Source of the DNA: Inia geoffrensis
Lineage: Eukaryota > Chordata > Mammalia > Artiodactyla > Iniidae
Assembly: GCA_036417435.1 (NCBI GenBank)
Contig: CM070904.1
Span: 18,148,835-18,212,834 of the forward strand
Direction of reading: 5' to 3'
DNA length: 64,000 bases
Part shown: piece after piece, positions 46,975 through 58,679 of the stretch
How the letters are laid out: the number at the start of each line of letters is the position of its first letter
Position numbering within the stretch: the stretch's first letter is position 1
Program-made: the position numbers and the translations under genes
Notes under the pieces: model-generated
What the model was told of the DNA's origin: nothing
The model's database searches: none
The model's input: only the letters and a program-made list of their open reading frames with translations

Positions 46975-47737
46975 ATTTGGTGAATATGGGTCCCTCTGCT
47001 GAAGTTGAGAATGCACTAAAGAACTAGAAATCATAGCCTTGACCACTTAAGGGTGTACTATCTCATTGAGGATAAGAGAAATAAACCCGGTCGATTTTTA
47101 AAGGGAAGCAGGGAGTGTTCCAGAGATGGTGACACTAAGAGCATGTTTTAGGAAATAAAGAAAGACCAGAGCAAGCTACCTAGTTCAGGAAAACTTTGTG
47201 GAATAGGTGGACTTCGAGACAACTGTGATGAGAAAGGGGAAGATCTTTGGTGGCGAACAAGCATCTCAATGGCAAAATGAACCTAGGAAAGATGGAGGTC
47301 GGGGAAGCTGCATTGCAGGAATACCAGACTGACTTAGAGTGGTGCATCTGTTACTTAACAGCCTGGGGCTACAGGTTTACACTCGACATTTAATCTGACT
47401 CTGACAATAACTGTGTTCAAGGAAGTGCTTTGTTTATCCCTAGTATAAAGAGAATCTCAGAGATAAGTGATTCCTCTAATAGGCAAGAGTCAGAGCCAGA
47501 AATTGAAAGATGATTCACATCATTCTCTATTCAAGTGTCTGCAGGGGTCAGATGCAAATGAGACAAAGGAAGATATTTTCCCTGGACTCAAGGAGCACAC
47601 AGTTTGTCTGTGGGGGACACAGACAAATTAATCAGCGGTTTTGATCTGGTATAATGTGTCATGGCAACCAATTCAGTCAGGGTCTTTGTTTGAAAAAGAC
47701 CCTGCGTGGTACTTGAAATGAGTCTTGAAAAATAAAC
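46975..47737. other. Unique DNA, nothing recognised
   Basis: No repeat or exon recognised. Confidence 0.4.
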
Positions 47738-48838
47738 AGAAGGCAAGCCACAGACTGAGAGAAAATATTGCAAAAGACACATCTGAAGAGGGGCCATCAT
47801 CCAAAATATACAAAAATACTTCTAAAAATTAAGAAAATAAATAATCTAATTAAAAATGAGCCAGAAACCTTAAGGGACACCTCATCAAAAAGACATACAT
47901 ATAGCAAATAAGCACATGAAAAGATGCTCTACACTCTACACCATATGTCATCCGGGATACAAATTAAAACAATATTAAGATACTACTATACCTATTAAAT
48001 GATCAAAATCCACAACACTGGCAACATCAAATGCTGGCTAGGATGTGGAGTAACAGGAACTTTCATACATTTCTGGCACACATACAACATGGTGCAGCCA
48101 CTTTGGAGGCAGTTTGGCAGTTTCTTACAAAACTTAACATACTCATCATACGATCTAGCAATGATGCTCCTTGGTACTTACCCAAAGGAGCTGAAAACTT
48201 TTGTCCACACAAAAACGTACGTGTAAATGCTTAAAGCAGCTTTATTCATAATTGCCAAAAATTGGAAGTAACCAAGATGTCCTTCAGTAGGTTAATGGAT
48301 AAATAAACTGTGGTACATCCAGACAATGGAATATTATTCAGCACTAAACAGAAATGAGCTATCAAGCCACGAAAAGATGTGGAGGACACTTAAATGCATA
48401 TTACTAAGTGAAAGAAGCCAGTGTGAAATGACTGCATGTTGTATGATTCCAACTATATGACACTCTGGAAATGGCAAAACTGGAGACATTAAAAAAGAAA
48501 TCAGTGTTTGCCAGGGGTTAGTGGGGAAGGAAGGATAAATAGGCAGAGCACAGAGGACTTTAAGGGCAGTGAAACTACTTGTAGGATACTACAATGATGG
48601 ATACATGTCATTATACATTTGTCCAAACCCATAGAATGTACAACACCGAGAGTGACCTAAAGTAGACTATGGACTTTGGATAATAAGAATATCAACATAG
48701 GTGGCGGGGTGCTGATAATGGAGGAGACTATGCTTGTGTGAGGGCAGGGGGCACACGGAAATCTCAGCACCGCTGCTCAGTTTTGCTGTGGGTCTAAAAC
48801 TAAACTAAAAATAAAGTCTATTAAAAATAAAAAATAAA
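47738..48838 (+). mobile_element. Old L1 (L1M-type) 3' end
   Basis: Begins in ORF2 ('gcaagccacagactgagaga') and continues through 'gcagccactttggaggcagt', 'tggaatattattcagcacta' and a 3' UTR with 'tgtatgattccaactatatg' and 'gcacagaggactttaagggc', to an A-rich end. It aligns along its length with the L1 at 13795-15258, but has no SINE. Frames are broken. Confidence 0.82.
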
Positions 48839-48964
48839 TAGAAAATATGCAGGAAAAGGAAGGAGCAAGGGTTGCTTCAGGATGAGAAAATCGCCTGCAT
48901 ATAACCCCAGAGGTAAGAAGGACCTGGTTCATACAGAGAACTGTGCAGCACGTCCTGCAGTCTA

Positions 48965-49172
48965 AGGGCATAGACTCTCAAAGCAGATGTCTAGTCTAAG
49001 TCTTGCTAACTGTGAGACCTTGGACAAGTCACTTAACCTCTCTGTGCCTCAGGGGTTCTCATCTGCAAAATAAGGACAATAATAACACATGTTTCCTAGG
49101 GTAGTTATGAGGATTAAATGAGCCAACATTTGTAAGAAACTTAGGATGGTACCTGGCAAATACATAATGTGG
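48965..49172 (+). mobile_element. MIR SINE
   Basis: 'ctaactgtgagaccttggac', 'aagtcacttaacctctctgt', 'tcatctgcaaaataaggaca', 'gttatgaggattaaatgagc' and 'ggtacctggcaaatac' make this one of the best-preserved MIR copies here. Confidence 0.88.
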
Positions 49173-50599
49173 TTCGGCTGAAGTCTTGAAAACAAGTCTG
49201 ATCGTGGCTGTCCCTTTGTGTTATGCTAAGGAGCTTGGAATTTGTTTTGCGAATGGGGCAGGGATGTTGAGGGGGTTTAATCTCTGCACAGTGAAATCTC
49301 CGGACCAGCATTTTAGAAAGCTAGGGGTGGAGACTTGCAGTAATTTAAGTGAGAAATGGGGAAGGCCAGAGGCTAAGGCAATGGCAGTTGAAAAGGACAG
49401 AGTACAAAGGGTTCGAAAGATATCGAGAGTGGAATATACAGAAGAGGTGACTAAATGGATAAGGGCAGAGATGCCCTCTGAGTTTTAGGTTTGGTGATGT
49501 GATCATTTCTAAAGGAGGTAAAATGCTTTCCTGTGATCCTTGGCCTTCCCTTTCATCCCTCATCATTCCCGGAATGCTTCCCTATTTGTAAGATGAGTGC
49601 TTTCCAGGATATTACCTCTAATTGGCCCTTCTAGCTCTAAGAGCCCTTGTGTATCATGAGTGTTTCCAAAGTACAGGAATGAGACCAGTTGTCTCTCGGA
49701 CCAGTATCATGGTAGCCATCCTTGCCCTCTTACCTCCTGTTTATACAGACACATTTTCAATGGTCTGCTTAGAAATGAGGCTTTAAATTAGCTGTCTCTT
49801 CTTCTCAAGCTAACACGTGAAGTACGCAGAGATGGGGCACAAGAGTTACACATGGCTCTCTAAGTGGAATTTCATCCCACGTCATGGATTCCCTCCCTGC
49901 TGTGAGACACCCATGAAGAGTCAGTGAGCAAATCTGGACCAACAAGAATGATTTGTTTCTACCCCCTGAATCCACCCACTCGTTTGTTTCCTGCATGTGT
50001 CCACGACTAACTGAACGTTCCCTGGAGGCCAAAAAAGTGACCCAAATGAAAACTTAATGCATCCCCAATCCTTCTCCCTCTGCTGCTAACACGAGACGAA
50101 TGTAGTCAGTGAGAAAATTACATGTTACTTGCTTTGATTTATGTTTCTATATTTTAATGTTCTTCTGCTTAACAGCTATTCCCCTGCCCCCTTTTTAAGG
50201 CCATGCATTAGAGTATTTTTAACACACCTCTCTTTACCTAAAACTAAACAAGATGTTTCACATTGCAACTCCCCTCTCTTAGAATCAACTCTCACATATG
50301 TGCCAGAGGAGAAATGAGTTCAGTTTTCTCCTCACTGTATTACAAACACGTGGTACCACAGAACATTCGGGCATGGAGAGAAGTAATGTCATTTCATTCT
50401 ACTTCTTGCGGATGGCTGCACCCATAAGTCCCAGAACTCAAAGACCCCACGGCCACCAATTTTATGTGTTTTCAGCACCATTTGAAAAGCAGCTCCAGAA
50501 GTGAAGTAGGTGATGACAAACAACACACTACTTCGGAGACTCACCAACCGAGACCTCCAGGCTTGTCCCAGGCAGAGAAGCATGTGTATGCAAGCACTT
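49173..50599. other. Unique DNA, nothing recognised
   Basis: The 100-codon ORF at 49186-49488 has no domain, start context or splice support. It overlaps sequence resembling an L2 body ('aaggagcttggaatttgttt'). Confidence 0.35.
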
Positions 50600-50770
50600 T
50601 CTTGATCTTGATCGAATAACTTAGCCTGTTATTAGTCATCCCATCTCAAAGATGAGTAAGGGGAGGATTAGAGGAGGTAAGTGACTCTCTCAATTGTCCT
50701 ACAGAAATATGTCAGGGCCAGGATAAGAAATCAAGTAGCCCTACCACCTTGATCTCTGTATTACTGATTA
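50600..50770 (-). mobile_element. MIR SINE fragment
   Basis: 'cccatctcaaagatgagtaa', 'gaggaggtaagtgactctct' and 'caggataagaaatcaagta' read as diverged reverse-complement MIR. Confidence 0.5.
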
Positions 50771-51460
50771 GAGGCTATGTCAGTGGAATCTTGTTTCGTA
50801 CCTTACACAACATCACCATTTCTGAGCATGGTGGTGTGACAGAATCAAGAATACAGCAAGACTTTCCACATGCTACCAACCCCACTACCTGAATTCCAAC
50901 TTGCTCTGGCTTCTCCAGAGAGATAAATCATATGAAGACTGGTAATATACACCTCTGCCTCGATTCTGTGGTACTTTACACTTATAAGGTATTTTACATG
51001 CTTTATCTCATGGAACCCTCAGAGCAGTTGTACTGAAGACCAGCTAGGCAGTCTCATTTGTGTCCCTTCACCTCCCTTGCCACCTAGCTTTGGTCCTGGG
51101 AGACAGATCTCTAGACCACATCATGGTGGTCCCTGCAGTGTGGCTTCTGGTCCGTTTCTGCAATACAGAAACAGGAGATGAGGGGAAGAGGGAGAGGTCA
51201 GTGAAGGTGGTCACCAGCTCCCTTGCCCTGCGAGGTCAAGGCATGACTGTCTGTGCTCCCCAAAAGAGGTGACATTTTCTGTCCAGAGGTCCACTTCTAG
51301 GCTCTTCTACAGCGACAGTGTCAGCAAGTTCAGCACTCCAGTGACTACAGATCTGCTGGCAAAGGTGTACCACGACAGTGGGAAGCAGTCGAACAACCTC
51401 AAAAGGCTAGTATCTTTGCTATCTATGTATGTGTCAAACTCACATGCATATATGTATGTG
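50771..51460. other. Unique DNA, weak MIR trace
   Basis: 50975-51035 ('attttacatgctttatctca', 'tggaaccctcagagcag') may be another MIR piece. The 70-89 codon ORFs at 51060-51538 have no domain. Confidence 0.35.
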
Positions 51461-51492
51461 TGTGTGTGTGTGTGTATACACACACACACACA
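51461..51492. repeat. (TG)n-TATA-(CA)n perfect inverted repeat
   Basis: Sixteen bases on each side of the centre 51476/51477 are perfectly self-complementary: a TG run, GTATAC at the centre, then a CA run. The alternation favours Z-DNA and the symmetry favours a cruciform. Confidence 0.95.
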
Positions 51493-51559
51493 TATACTCA
51501 TAAATACACACACATACACGTTACTAGTGCTTTTCTGATTGAACCAGGATCCTGACTCA

Positions 51560-52005
51560 TACACAGAGGATTAACTGGCTAAGGAAGTCTCCTGTAGTCA
51601 CACAGCCAGAGTTGGCTACAAAATTTGCAGGGCCCAGGGCAAAATAAAAATGCAGATCCCCTGTTAAAAAAGTAGGGAAAAACCTCTTTCCTTTCTTCTA
51701 TGGTCTCTTTCTTGAGTTATCACGGTGTTTATTTTTACTATTTAATGTCGCACTCCCTGGATGCAGGCGCAGTTCACTTACAAAACACAAATCCAAAGAT
51801 AAAATGATTAAGAATTCCAAGATGGCAACTACAGGGCAATAAACCGCAAGAGAAGGGCGCCCTTTTGATGGAGCCCTGCCCTACTATACACTCCAGATGC
51901 TGGCCCTACACACGGATAGTCTCTGATGGAGCCAGAACTTGAAGCCATATCTGACTCTTAAATGCAAACCCGTGCTTTTCCCATGGAATCACATTGCCTT
52001 CCAAA
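51560..52005 (-). mobile_element. MIR split by an old insert
   Basis: 51560-51612 ('gtagtcacacagccagagtt') and 51920-52005 ('gagccagaacttgaagccat', 'aaacccgtgcttttcccatg') are consecutive parts of reverse-complement MIR. Between them, 51615-51910 ('tttgcagggcccagggcaaa', 'aattccaagatggcaactac', 'gagccctgccctac') resembles a mammalian DNA-transposon relic I cannot name. Confidence 0.45.
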
Positions 52006-52212
52006 GCCAACAAAGGATGTCTCACATGTAGGGAAGAGAGTATGGGGGTCAGAATGAGCATGCACCCTACAGATCACATTCTTAATTTCCCAATCCTAGA
52101 ACCCACCTACATCTCCATTTTGTTAGCCAAGAAAAGAGAGTATTTGGTTTTCTTTTACAATTAAGAGAACACAGTTGAGCCAGGCAACATTTCTAATGAC
52201 ATTTCTACTTCT

Positions 52213-52541
52213 TTTTTTAAAAAAAATTATTTATTTATTTTTGCCTGCATCGGGTCTTCGTTGCTACATGCAGGCTTTCTCTAGTTGGGGCGAGCGGGGG
52301 CTACTCTTCATGGCGGTGCACGGGCTTCTCATTGCAGTGGCTTCTCTTATTGCGGAGCACGGGCTCTAGGCACGTGGGCTTCAGTAGTTGCGGCACGCGG
52401 GCTCTAGAGCTCAGGCTCAGTAGTGGTGGCGCACGGGCTTAGTTGCTCCACGGCATGTGGGATCTTCCCAGACCAGGGCTCGAACCCATGTCCCCTGCAT
52501 TGACAGGTGGATTCTTAACCACTGCCCCACCAGGGAAGCCC
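52213..52541 (-). mobile_element. Long CHR-type SINE
   Basis: Reverse-complement long SINE with the head at 'ccaccagggaagccc' on the right and a T/A tail on the left. The body contains 'cgagcgggggctactcttca' and 'cttcagtagttgcggcacg'. The 13-bp duplication catttctacttct lies at 52200-52212 and 52544-52556. Confidence 0.94.
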
Positions 52542-52556
52542 AGCATTTCTACTTCT

Positions 52557-53339
52557 AATCTCAGCATCAGACACACACTGAGTCTCCATTAAGAGTACAG
52601 GCCGAGCAGAAGTGGCAAATTTTAGGAGATAAGGATGTCACCACCTGCTTTAAAACTGAATAGTGCACTTGACCTTTCTTGCTGGAGGTGGAAATACTGG
52701 TCAAGGGAAAATTCAAAATCAACAGACCGGAAAAACATTTCAGTACTTTAGGCACAGTGCAAGGAGATTGACTGAGAGGGTCTTTGGTTGCCTGGGTAAC
52801 ATTGAATTCTGACTCTCAAGAATGGAATGATGCTGGTGTTCAATGTGGGTGGGGTCAGAGGAAACAAACAGAGAACAGCTCCCCAAGAAAGAAATAAAGA
52901 CCACCAATGTGAGTTTGCAAGCCAGGTATACGTCTCAAAGTAGAATTTCTCTGTGAGTTTTTCATACATAAACACAAGGGACAGGTGTCCAGGTAATGAA
53001 GTGGCAGCGCAGAAACAAAACACTCATCAAGACTCTTGTATGTGTAAGATTTGCTCCACCGATCGAAGTACAAAGAAATCCAAGATGGGACTGAGTTTTC
53101 TTGTACATGAGACTGGAACTATTTAATAAAAATAAACAGCACCTGTGCTTAACATGTGTTGAATGATAAATCAATGCTATGAGGGGCTGAAGGAGAGTAA
53201 ATGGACTTTATGGAGTAGGAAAAACTTGAACTTTTTTTTTTCTGCAACAAGAATGAAGAGTCACATAAATGCGTGTCCTGGCTAAGAGATCACAGAAAGT
53301 CTGAATTCCCTGCACTCAATCAGTTATAAAGAATAAGGT
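52557..53339. other. Unique DNA, nothing recognised
   Basis: Overlapping minus-strand ORFs at 52748-53174 have no domain. No repeat recognised. Confidence 0.4.
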
Positions 53340-53383
53340 GGGCTTCCCTGGTGGAGCAGTGGTTAAGAATCTGCCTGCCAATG
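53340..53383 (+). mobile_element. 5' head of a CHR-type SINE, joined to L1
   Basis: 'gggcttccctggtggagcag' followed by 'tggttaagaatctgcctgcc' is the first 43 or so bases of the SINE, including the A-box but not the B-box. At 'gccaatg' the text switches directly into L1 ORF2 ('aagcaactgacaaagg'). No SINE 3' part is found after the L1. Confidence 0.92.
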
Positions 53384-54440
53384 AAGCAACTGACAAAGGA
53401 TTAATCTCCAAACTTTACAAGTAGCTCATGCAGCTCAATATCAAAAAAACAAACAACCCAATCCAAAAATGGGCAGAAGACCTAAACAGACATTTCTCCA
53501 AAGAAGATATACAGATTTCCAACAAACACATGAAAGAATGCTCAACATCACTAATCATTAGAGAAATGAAAATCAAAACTACAATGAGATATCATCTCAC
53601 ACCAGTCAGAACGGCCATCATCAAAAAATCTACAAACAATAAATGCTGGAGAGGGTGTGGAGAAAAGGGAACCCTCTTGCACTGTTGGTGGGAATGTAAA
53701 TTGATACAGCCACTATGGAGAACAGTATGGAGGTTCCTTAAAAAACTGAAAATAGAACTACCATATGACCCAGCAATCCCACTACTGGGTGTATACCCAG
53801 AGAAAACCATAATTCAAAAAGAGTCATGTATCACAATGTTCATGGCAGCTCTATTTACAATAGCCAGGACATGGACACAACCTAAGTGTCCATCAACAGA
53901 TGAATGGATAAAGAAGATGTGGCACATATATACAATGGAATATTATGCAGCCATAAGAAGAAACAAAATTGAGTTATTTGTAGTGAGGTGGATGGACCTA
54001 GAGTCTGTCATACAGAGTGAAGTAAGTCAGAAAGAGAAAAACAAATACCGTATGCTAACACATATATATGGAATCTAAAAAAAAAGAAGATTCTGAAGAA
54101 CCTAGGGGCAGGACAGAAATAAAGACGCAGATTTAGAGAATGGACTTGAGGACACATGGAGGGGAAGGGTAGGCTGGAACGATGTGAGAGAGTGGCATGG
54201 ACATATATACACTACCAAACGTAAAATAGATAGCTAGTGGGAAGCAGCCGCATTGCACAGGGAGATCAGCTAGGTGCTTTGTGACCACCTAGAGGGGTGG
54301 GATAGGGAGGGTGGGAGAGACATGCAAGAGGGAGGGGATATGGGGATATATGTGTAGGTATAGCTGATTCACTTTGTTATAAAGCAGAAACTAACACACC
54401 ATTGTAAAGCAATTTTACTCCAATAAAGATGTTAAAAAAA
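53384..54440 (+). mobile_element. 5'-truncated L1 directly behind a SINE head
   Basis: L1 ORF2 C-terminus and complete 3' UTR ('ttcactttgttataaagcag', 'ctccaataaagatg', A10). No target-site duplication was found either for the L1 alone or for the SINE-plus-L1 unit. Confidence 0.95.
53428..54078 (+). pseudogene. L1 ORF2 C-terminal fragment
   Basis: 216 open codons reach the natural ORF2 stop. They include [18 protein letters not shown] (CX3CX7HX4C), '[13 protein letters not shown]' and the closing 'MLTHIYGI'. It lacks endonuclease and reverse transcriptase, so it is dead. The clean frame suggests a fairly recent insertion. Confidence 0.9.
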
Positions 54441-54735
54441 AAATACAATGTAAGCTACATGTGCAGTTTAAGATACTTTAGTAGCCACATTTTAAAAAGT
54501 TAAAGAGTTGGAGTTAATTTTATATTTTATTTAATTTATATCCAAAATACTATCATTTTAACATATAATAAAAATTGTTGAATTATTAATATTTTTCATT
54601 AATTTTATTAAGTCTTTTAAATCCAGCATATATTTTATATTTACAGCACATCTCAGTTCAGACTGGTCATATTTCAAGGGCTCAATAGGCACATTTGGTT
54701 GGTGGCTGCCATAGCAGATGATGTAGGTCTAAACT
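54441..54735 (+). mobile_element. hAT-type MITE relic
   Basis: 'caatgtaagctacatgtgca', 'ttagtagccacattttaaaa', 'aaaatactatcattttaaca', 'tacagcacatctcagttcag' and 'catatttcaagggctcaata' follow the same hAT-like family style as 24524-24734. Its left end is cut by the L1. Confidence 0.55.
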
Positions 54736-55305
54736 CTTTCTTAAGCATTAAAGTCTATTGCATCAATCGACAAGGCTTTAGGTAGCCTCTCCTCTGCTTA
54801 GTCATGGATGGATTCCAAGGTAGCTCTTTATGTCTGGAAGCTTGTGAAGAAGAGGGAGTATGTCAAATTTCTTTTTTTTCCTGATCAATGACCTGACCAG
54901 CACCAGGCATATAGTTTATGATGTAATGAATGAGTGAATGAATGAAAAAACGAATGACTAAGTGTCACTATGAACTACTAGAAAGATTGAGAGGGACCAA
55001 AAAGTAGGGCAGTAGAGAAGAAACACACATTATCACAACTTTAAACTCGGTGTGGTATTCAAGACTCTCCACATTTTATTTCTTATCCCCAGTTTTAACC
55101 CTATGCGACATTTCCCAGTGAATGCTGTAATAAAAACTAATCTCAGGAGCTACTCTGCACAAAGGAAAGAAAAGAGGATTTTACCAATCGACAAATTACA
55201 CACACATACACACATACACATTGTAGTCCCTACTTGGAGATTCACCACACACACCAGCATGATGATAAACACAGCTGAAAAAATTTCTTTTCAGCACGAT
55301 TTTTC
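54736..55305. other. Unique DNA, nothing recognised
   Basis: Includes a short TGAA-repeat tail at 54924-54944 that may be an L2 end, and a CA-rich patch at 55197-55220. Confidence 0.4.
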
Positions 55306-55315
55306 AGAGCCTTTT

Positions 55316-55677
55316 TTAAAAAAAATTTTTATTGGAGTATAGTTGATTTACAATGTTGTTTTAGTTTCAGTTGTACAGCAAAGTGAATCGGTTATGCATA
55401 TACATATATCCACTCTTTTTTAGATTCTTTTCCCATATAGGCCATTACCAAGTATTGAGTAGAGTTCCCTGTGCTATACAGTAAGTCCTTATTAGTCATC
55501 TATTTTATATATAGTAGTGTGTATATGTCAGTCCCAATCTCCCAATTTGTCCCTCCCCGCTTATCCCCTGGTAATCATAAGTTTGTTTCCTACATCTGTA
55601 ACTAAAGGCAAATATCATACGATATCGGTTATAGGTGGAATCTAAAACAAGGGTACAAATGAACTTATCTACAAATG
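55316..55677 (-). mobile_element. L1 3' end with 5' inversion (twin priming)
   Basis: 55316-55605 is reverse-complement L1 3' UTR ('attggagtatagttgattta', 'gttccctgtgctatacagta', 'catctgtaact'). 55606-55677 is the adjoining upstream L1 sequence in the forward sense ('caaatatcatacgatatcgg', 'ggtggaatctaaaacaaggg', 'aatgaacttatctacaaatg'). Both lie inside one duplication, agagcctttt, at 55306-55315 and 55678-55687. Confidence 0.9.
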
Positions 55678-55799
55678 AGAGCCTTTTATACGCTAATATT
55701 TAAGCATTCTCATTCTCTGCCATGTCTCTCCACCTAACTGGTGAGCTTATTGAGGGCAGAGATCATGTTCATTGTGCGTTTATAACCATCACATGGCCT

Positions 55800-56720
55800 T
55801 TTATTCCTGCTTGGACTCTTGCCCCTACAATCGTTCTCCAAACACTGTTAGTGTGGTCTTTTACAACATAATTCAATCATACGACTTCACTGCCTTCACT
55901 CAGATCCTTTAGTAAACTATTTTTTTCAGAGAATCTACAAAAATCGGATGTTTTATACAGACCTTCCTAAACAAATTTGACTCCTTTCTTCCCGCTATAA
56001 AAATATTACCTTTTTCTGTAATTAGTGGTCTATACTCTGTCCAATCTTGTTTCAAAAATGTTAGCAAAGAGAAGTGATCCCCACATCTCTTTTACGTTCC
56101 TATAGTATTCTTATAGCATCCTACAAGGATCCTATGCCATCCTTAGCATCCTATAGCATCCTTAGCTCTATGTCTTATCAGTAATTATGATATACTGAAA
56201 TTGCCTATTTTGGATTGGTTTTTCTATACTAGACTACAAGCTTCTTGGAAGCAAGCAACATTCTTGATTTATCTCTGTACCCCCAATGATTAATACTGCC
56301 AAAAATATAAAAATTTTTAATAAGTATGTCTTGACTTTTCCCACCACAAGACTTTTGCCCTGGCCTGGAACATTCTTTCCCCAAATAGGTTTTTGGCTCA
56401 CTTTGTCACCTCCTTCAACTATTGACTCATCTGTCACTTCTCAATGGAATCCACACTGACCACTTTATCTAACACTATAAACCTCTCCCCTTGAACCTTC
56501 TTATCTCCATCAACCTGTTCTATTTTTTTCCCAAAGCATTTATCACCTTCTAACAGACTATATCTAGTAATGTGTACAGTATACTTATTCTCCACCCCTT
56601 CCCCTCACTAGATAATATGCTCCAGAAAGGTGAAGATTTTTTTTTTATATTCACTAAAATATCCCTAGCACCTAGAATGGTTGATACTAGGTGGTCAAAA
56701 TAGATTTGTTGAATCAGAAA
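55800..56720 (+). mobile_element. L2 LINE relic (patchy)
   Basis: Parts of the L2 3' region appear in order: 55870-55990 ('cgacttcactgccttcactc'), 56345-56500 ('gccctggcctggaacattct', 'tgactcatctgtcacttctc') and 56590-56715 ('agataatatgctccagaaag', 'ccctagcacctagaatgg', 'atttgttgaatcag'). 56020-56330 is less clear and includes another L2-like tail ('agactacaagcttcttggaa'). Confidence 0.6.
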
Positions 56721-57622
56721 AATGACTTTATGAATGAATGAGTGAGGCCAAGAGGACGAAGCTACACCTCAAGGCTCATCTGAGATAGGCCTGCCGACTA
56801 GCAGATCCTGCTATAATCAGAGCAGATGCCGGGGACTCTCTTCTCAATCCAGAAAGAAACTAGAGTTCAGGCCAGCCATGTTTAAGAACAGCAGTGCACA
56901 AATAAAAGCTAACAGCCCATATGGGAGAGGAGTTTGCCTTGCTTAATGACTTGGCAGCAAAGTGAGCGTGGGAAGGGGGAAAAGGACAGGAGAAAAAAAA
57001 TCTAGTCTTGTTCAACCACCAGGAGGCAGAATGAAACATTAGTATGAAAGGAAAATAAATAAATAAATAAGAGTTAACTCTCAACTAATTTCCACGAAGG
57101 AATAAATCTACTTTGAAAGAATGGAGTAGGTTGCTTTCTACCTCCGGCTGTCTTCTACTTATTCATCAACTTTGCCTCAGAGGCTGAAAGGGATTGAGGA
57201 CGTTGTCAATATGGGGTTTGACTGGGGTTGAGAATAATAGAAACGAGCAACTTGGCAAAGGACTTTAGATGAGAGCTTAGATTTGCACTTAGCTGAACAT
57301 TGAAACAATATGGCACCAAACTTAGAGATGACAAAAAGCAGGAAACAAAAAGTGGAGCTAAGTGATTTAAGTGAATTCTTTTTATTAAAAAAAAAGATAA
57401 TGGTAAGAAAATAAGAACTTTGTTTTCCTAACAAATGAATTTTAACAATTAGTACTGTTATTAACATGTCATGGTCTCCTTAGGTCCCAACAGGAAATGG
57501 AAAAAGCCTTTAGCAGAATTAACCTAGTCTTTGAGGAGAAAATACATTTGAAGTTTTTTATTCTATTAACTTGGAAAAGAAACTCCACTATGCTCCTGAG
57601 CAAAACCAAGGCTTATTTGAAT
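56721..57622. other. Unique DNA, nothing recognised
   Basis: Contains an (AAAT)n patch at 57053-57070. No exon recognised. Confidence 0.4.
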
Positions 57623-57637
57623 AAAGGTGAGACTTTG

Positions 57638-57845
57638 GGGCTTCCCTGGTGGCGCAGTGGTTGAGAGTCCGCCTGCCGATGCAGGGGACGCAGGTTCGTG
57701 CCCCGGTCCGGGAAGATCCCACATGCCGCAGTGCGGCTGGGCCCGTGAGCCATGGCCGCTGAGCCTGCACGTCCGGAGCCTGTGCTCCGCAATGGGAGAG
57801 GCCACAGCAGTGAGAGGCCCGCGTACCGCAAAAAAAAAAAAAAAA
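57638..57845 (+). mobile_element. Short CHR-type SINE (cetacean form)
   Basis: Head 'gggcttccctggtggcgcag', B-box 'ggttcgtgccccggtccg', end 'gaggcccgcgtaccgc', then an A tail. The perfect 15-bp duplication aaaggtgagactttg is at 57623-57637 and 57846-57860. It is one of the cleanest copies in the window. Confidence 0.97.
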
Positions 57846-58054
57846 AAAGGTGAGACTTTGTTTATTCAAGCTTTCAGGCATATTTAATGGAACCAAAGAG
57901 ACTCCTAAGAAAAAAACTCACCCTGAGAAATGAGAGGCCGACTCCACTCTTGATAAAACCCTCACTATCAAATCCTTGATTTTGGAAGCATGGTGTAAAT
58001 TAGGGGTCAAGAGAAATAAAGTAACTCTCCATTTTTGAGAACTTACATGCTAAG

Positions 58055-58215
58055 GTTTTTTTTACATAGGTCTTCTCATTTTTATCCTACAAGAACAAGG
58101 CAGTCCTCATTACCACTTAGCACACGAGAAAGCTGTTGCCTACTGACCGAGGTAGATAGACTGGGGTCACACGGCTAGCAATCAGTGGAGTCCACCGCAA
58201 CTGAAGCCAATTTGA
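58055..58215 (-). mobile_element. MIR SINE fragment
   Basis: Reverse-complement MIR: 'acacgagaaagctgttgcct', 'ggggtcacacggctagcaat', 'tgatgccaaagctctttt'. Confidence 0.65.
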
Positions 58216-58494
58216 TGCCAAAGCTCTTTTTTCCCTCTATGTGAAGAAATAAGAGGGCCAAAAACTGCATTCCTCGGCAATACAGAGGAGGCTAACAAGG
58301 CTGAAATCCAAAGGTCTCCATGTATTAGTAAGGTAAGACATCTATAAATCCAGGTCGAAAGCTCTGAGTGTTTCATCCAGAATCAACTTCGTGGAAAGGC
58401 AAACCAAGCCTTCCCCAGTCATAGCTTGTGGAAGACCTGCTTCCTTTCCTACCAAATAAGCAGGCAATGTTGGTAGAAGTAGATAAAGATATCT

Positions 58495-58532
<38 letters not shown>

Positions 58533-58679
58533 GCAGAAACTCGTTGTCAAAAATCCCCCATTGGCAATCCATTCCTTTCTTCTTTTTACACTTATTTTTC
58601 CTCACGGCAAGAATAATAAAGGAATCATTCAATAATTAAAATTAAAACCATAACCTCATCACACAAAGGCAAATACTTA
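58216..58679. other. Unique DNA with one AC microsatellite
   Basis: Nothing recognised except the repeat at 58497-58531. Confidence 0.4.
58497..58531 (+). repeat. (AC)n microsatellite
   Basis: 17.5 uninterrupted AC units. Confidence 0.95.

Noticed and set aside
57638..57845. tRNA gene from A- and B-box-like motifs (also at the other SINEs)
   Set aside because: The promoter boxes belong to a tRNA-derived SINE with a non-tRNA body and poly(A) tail.
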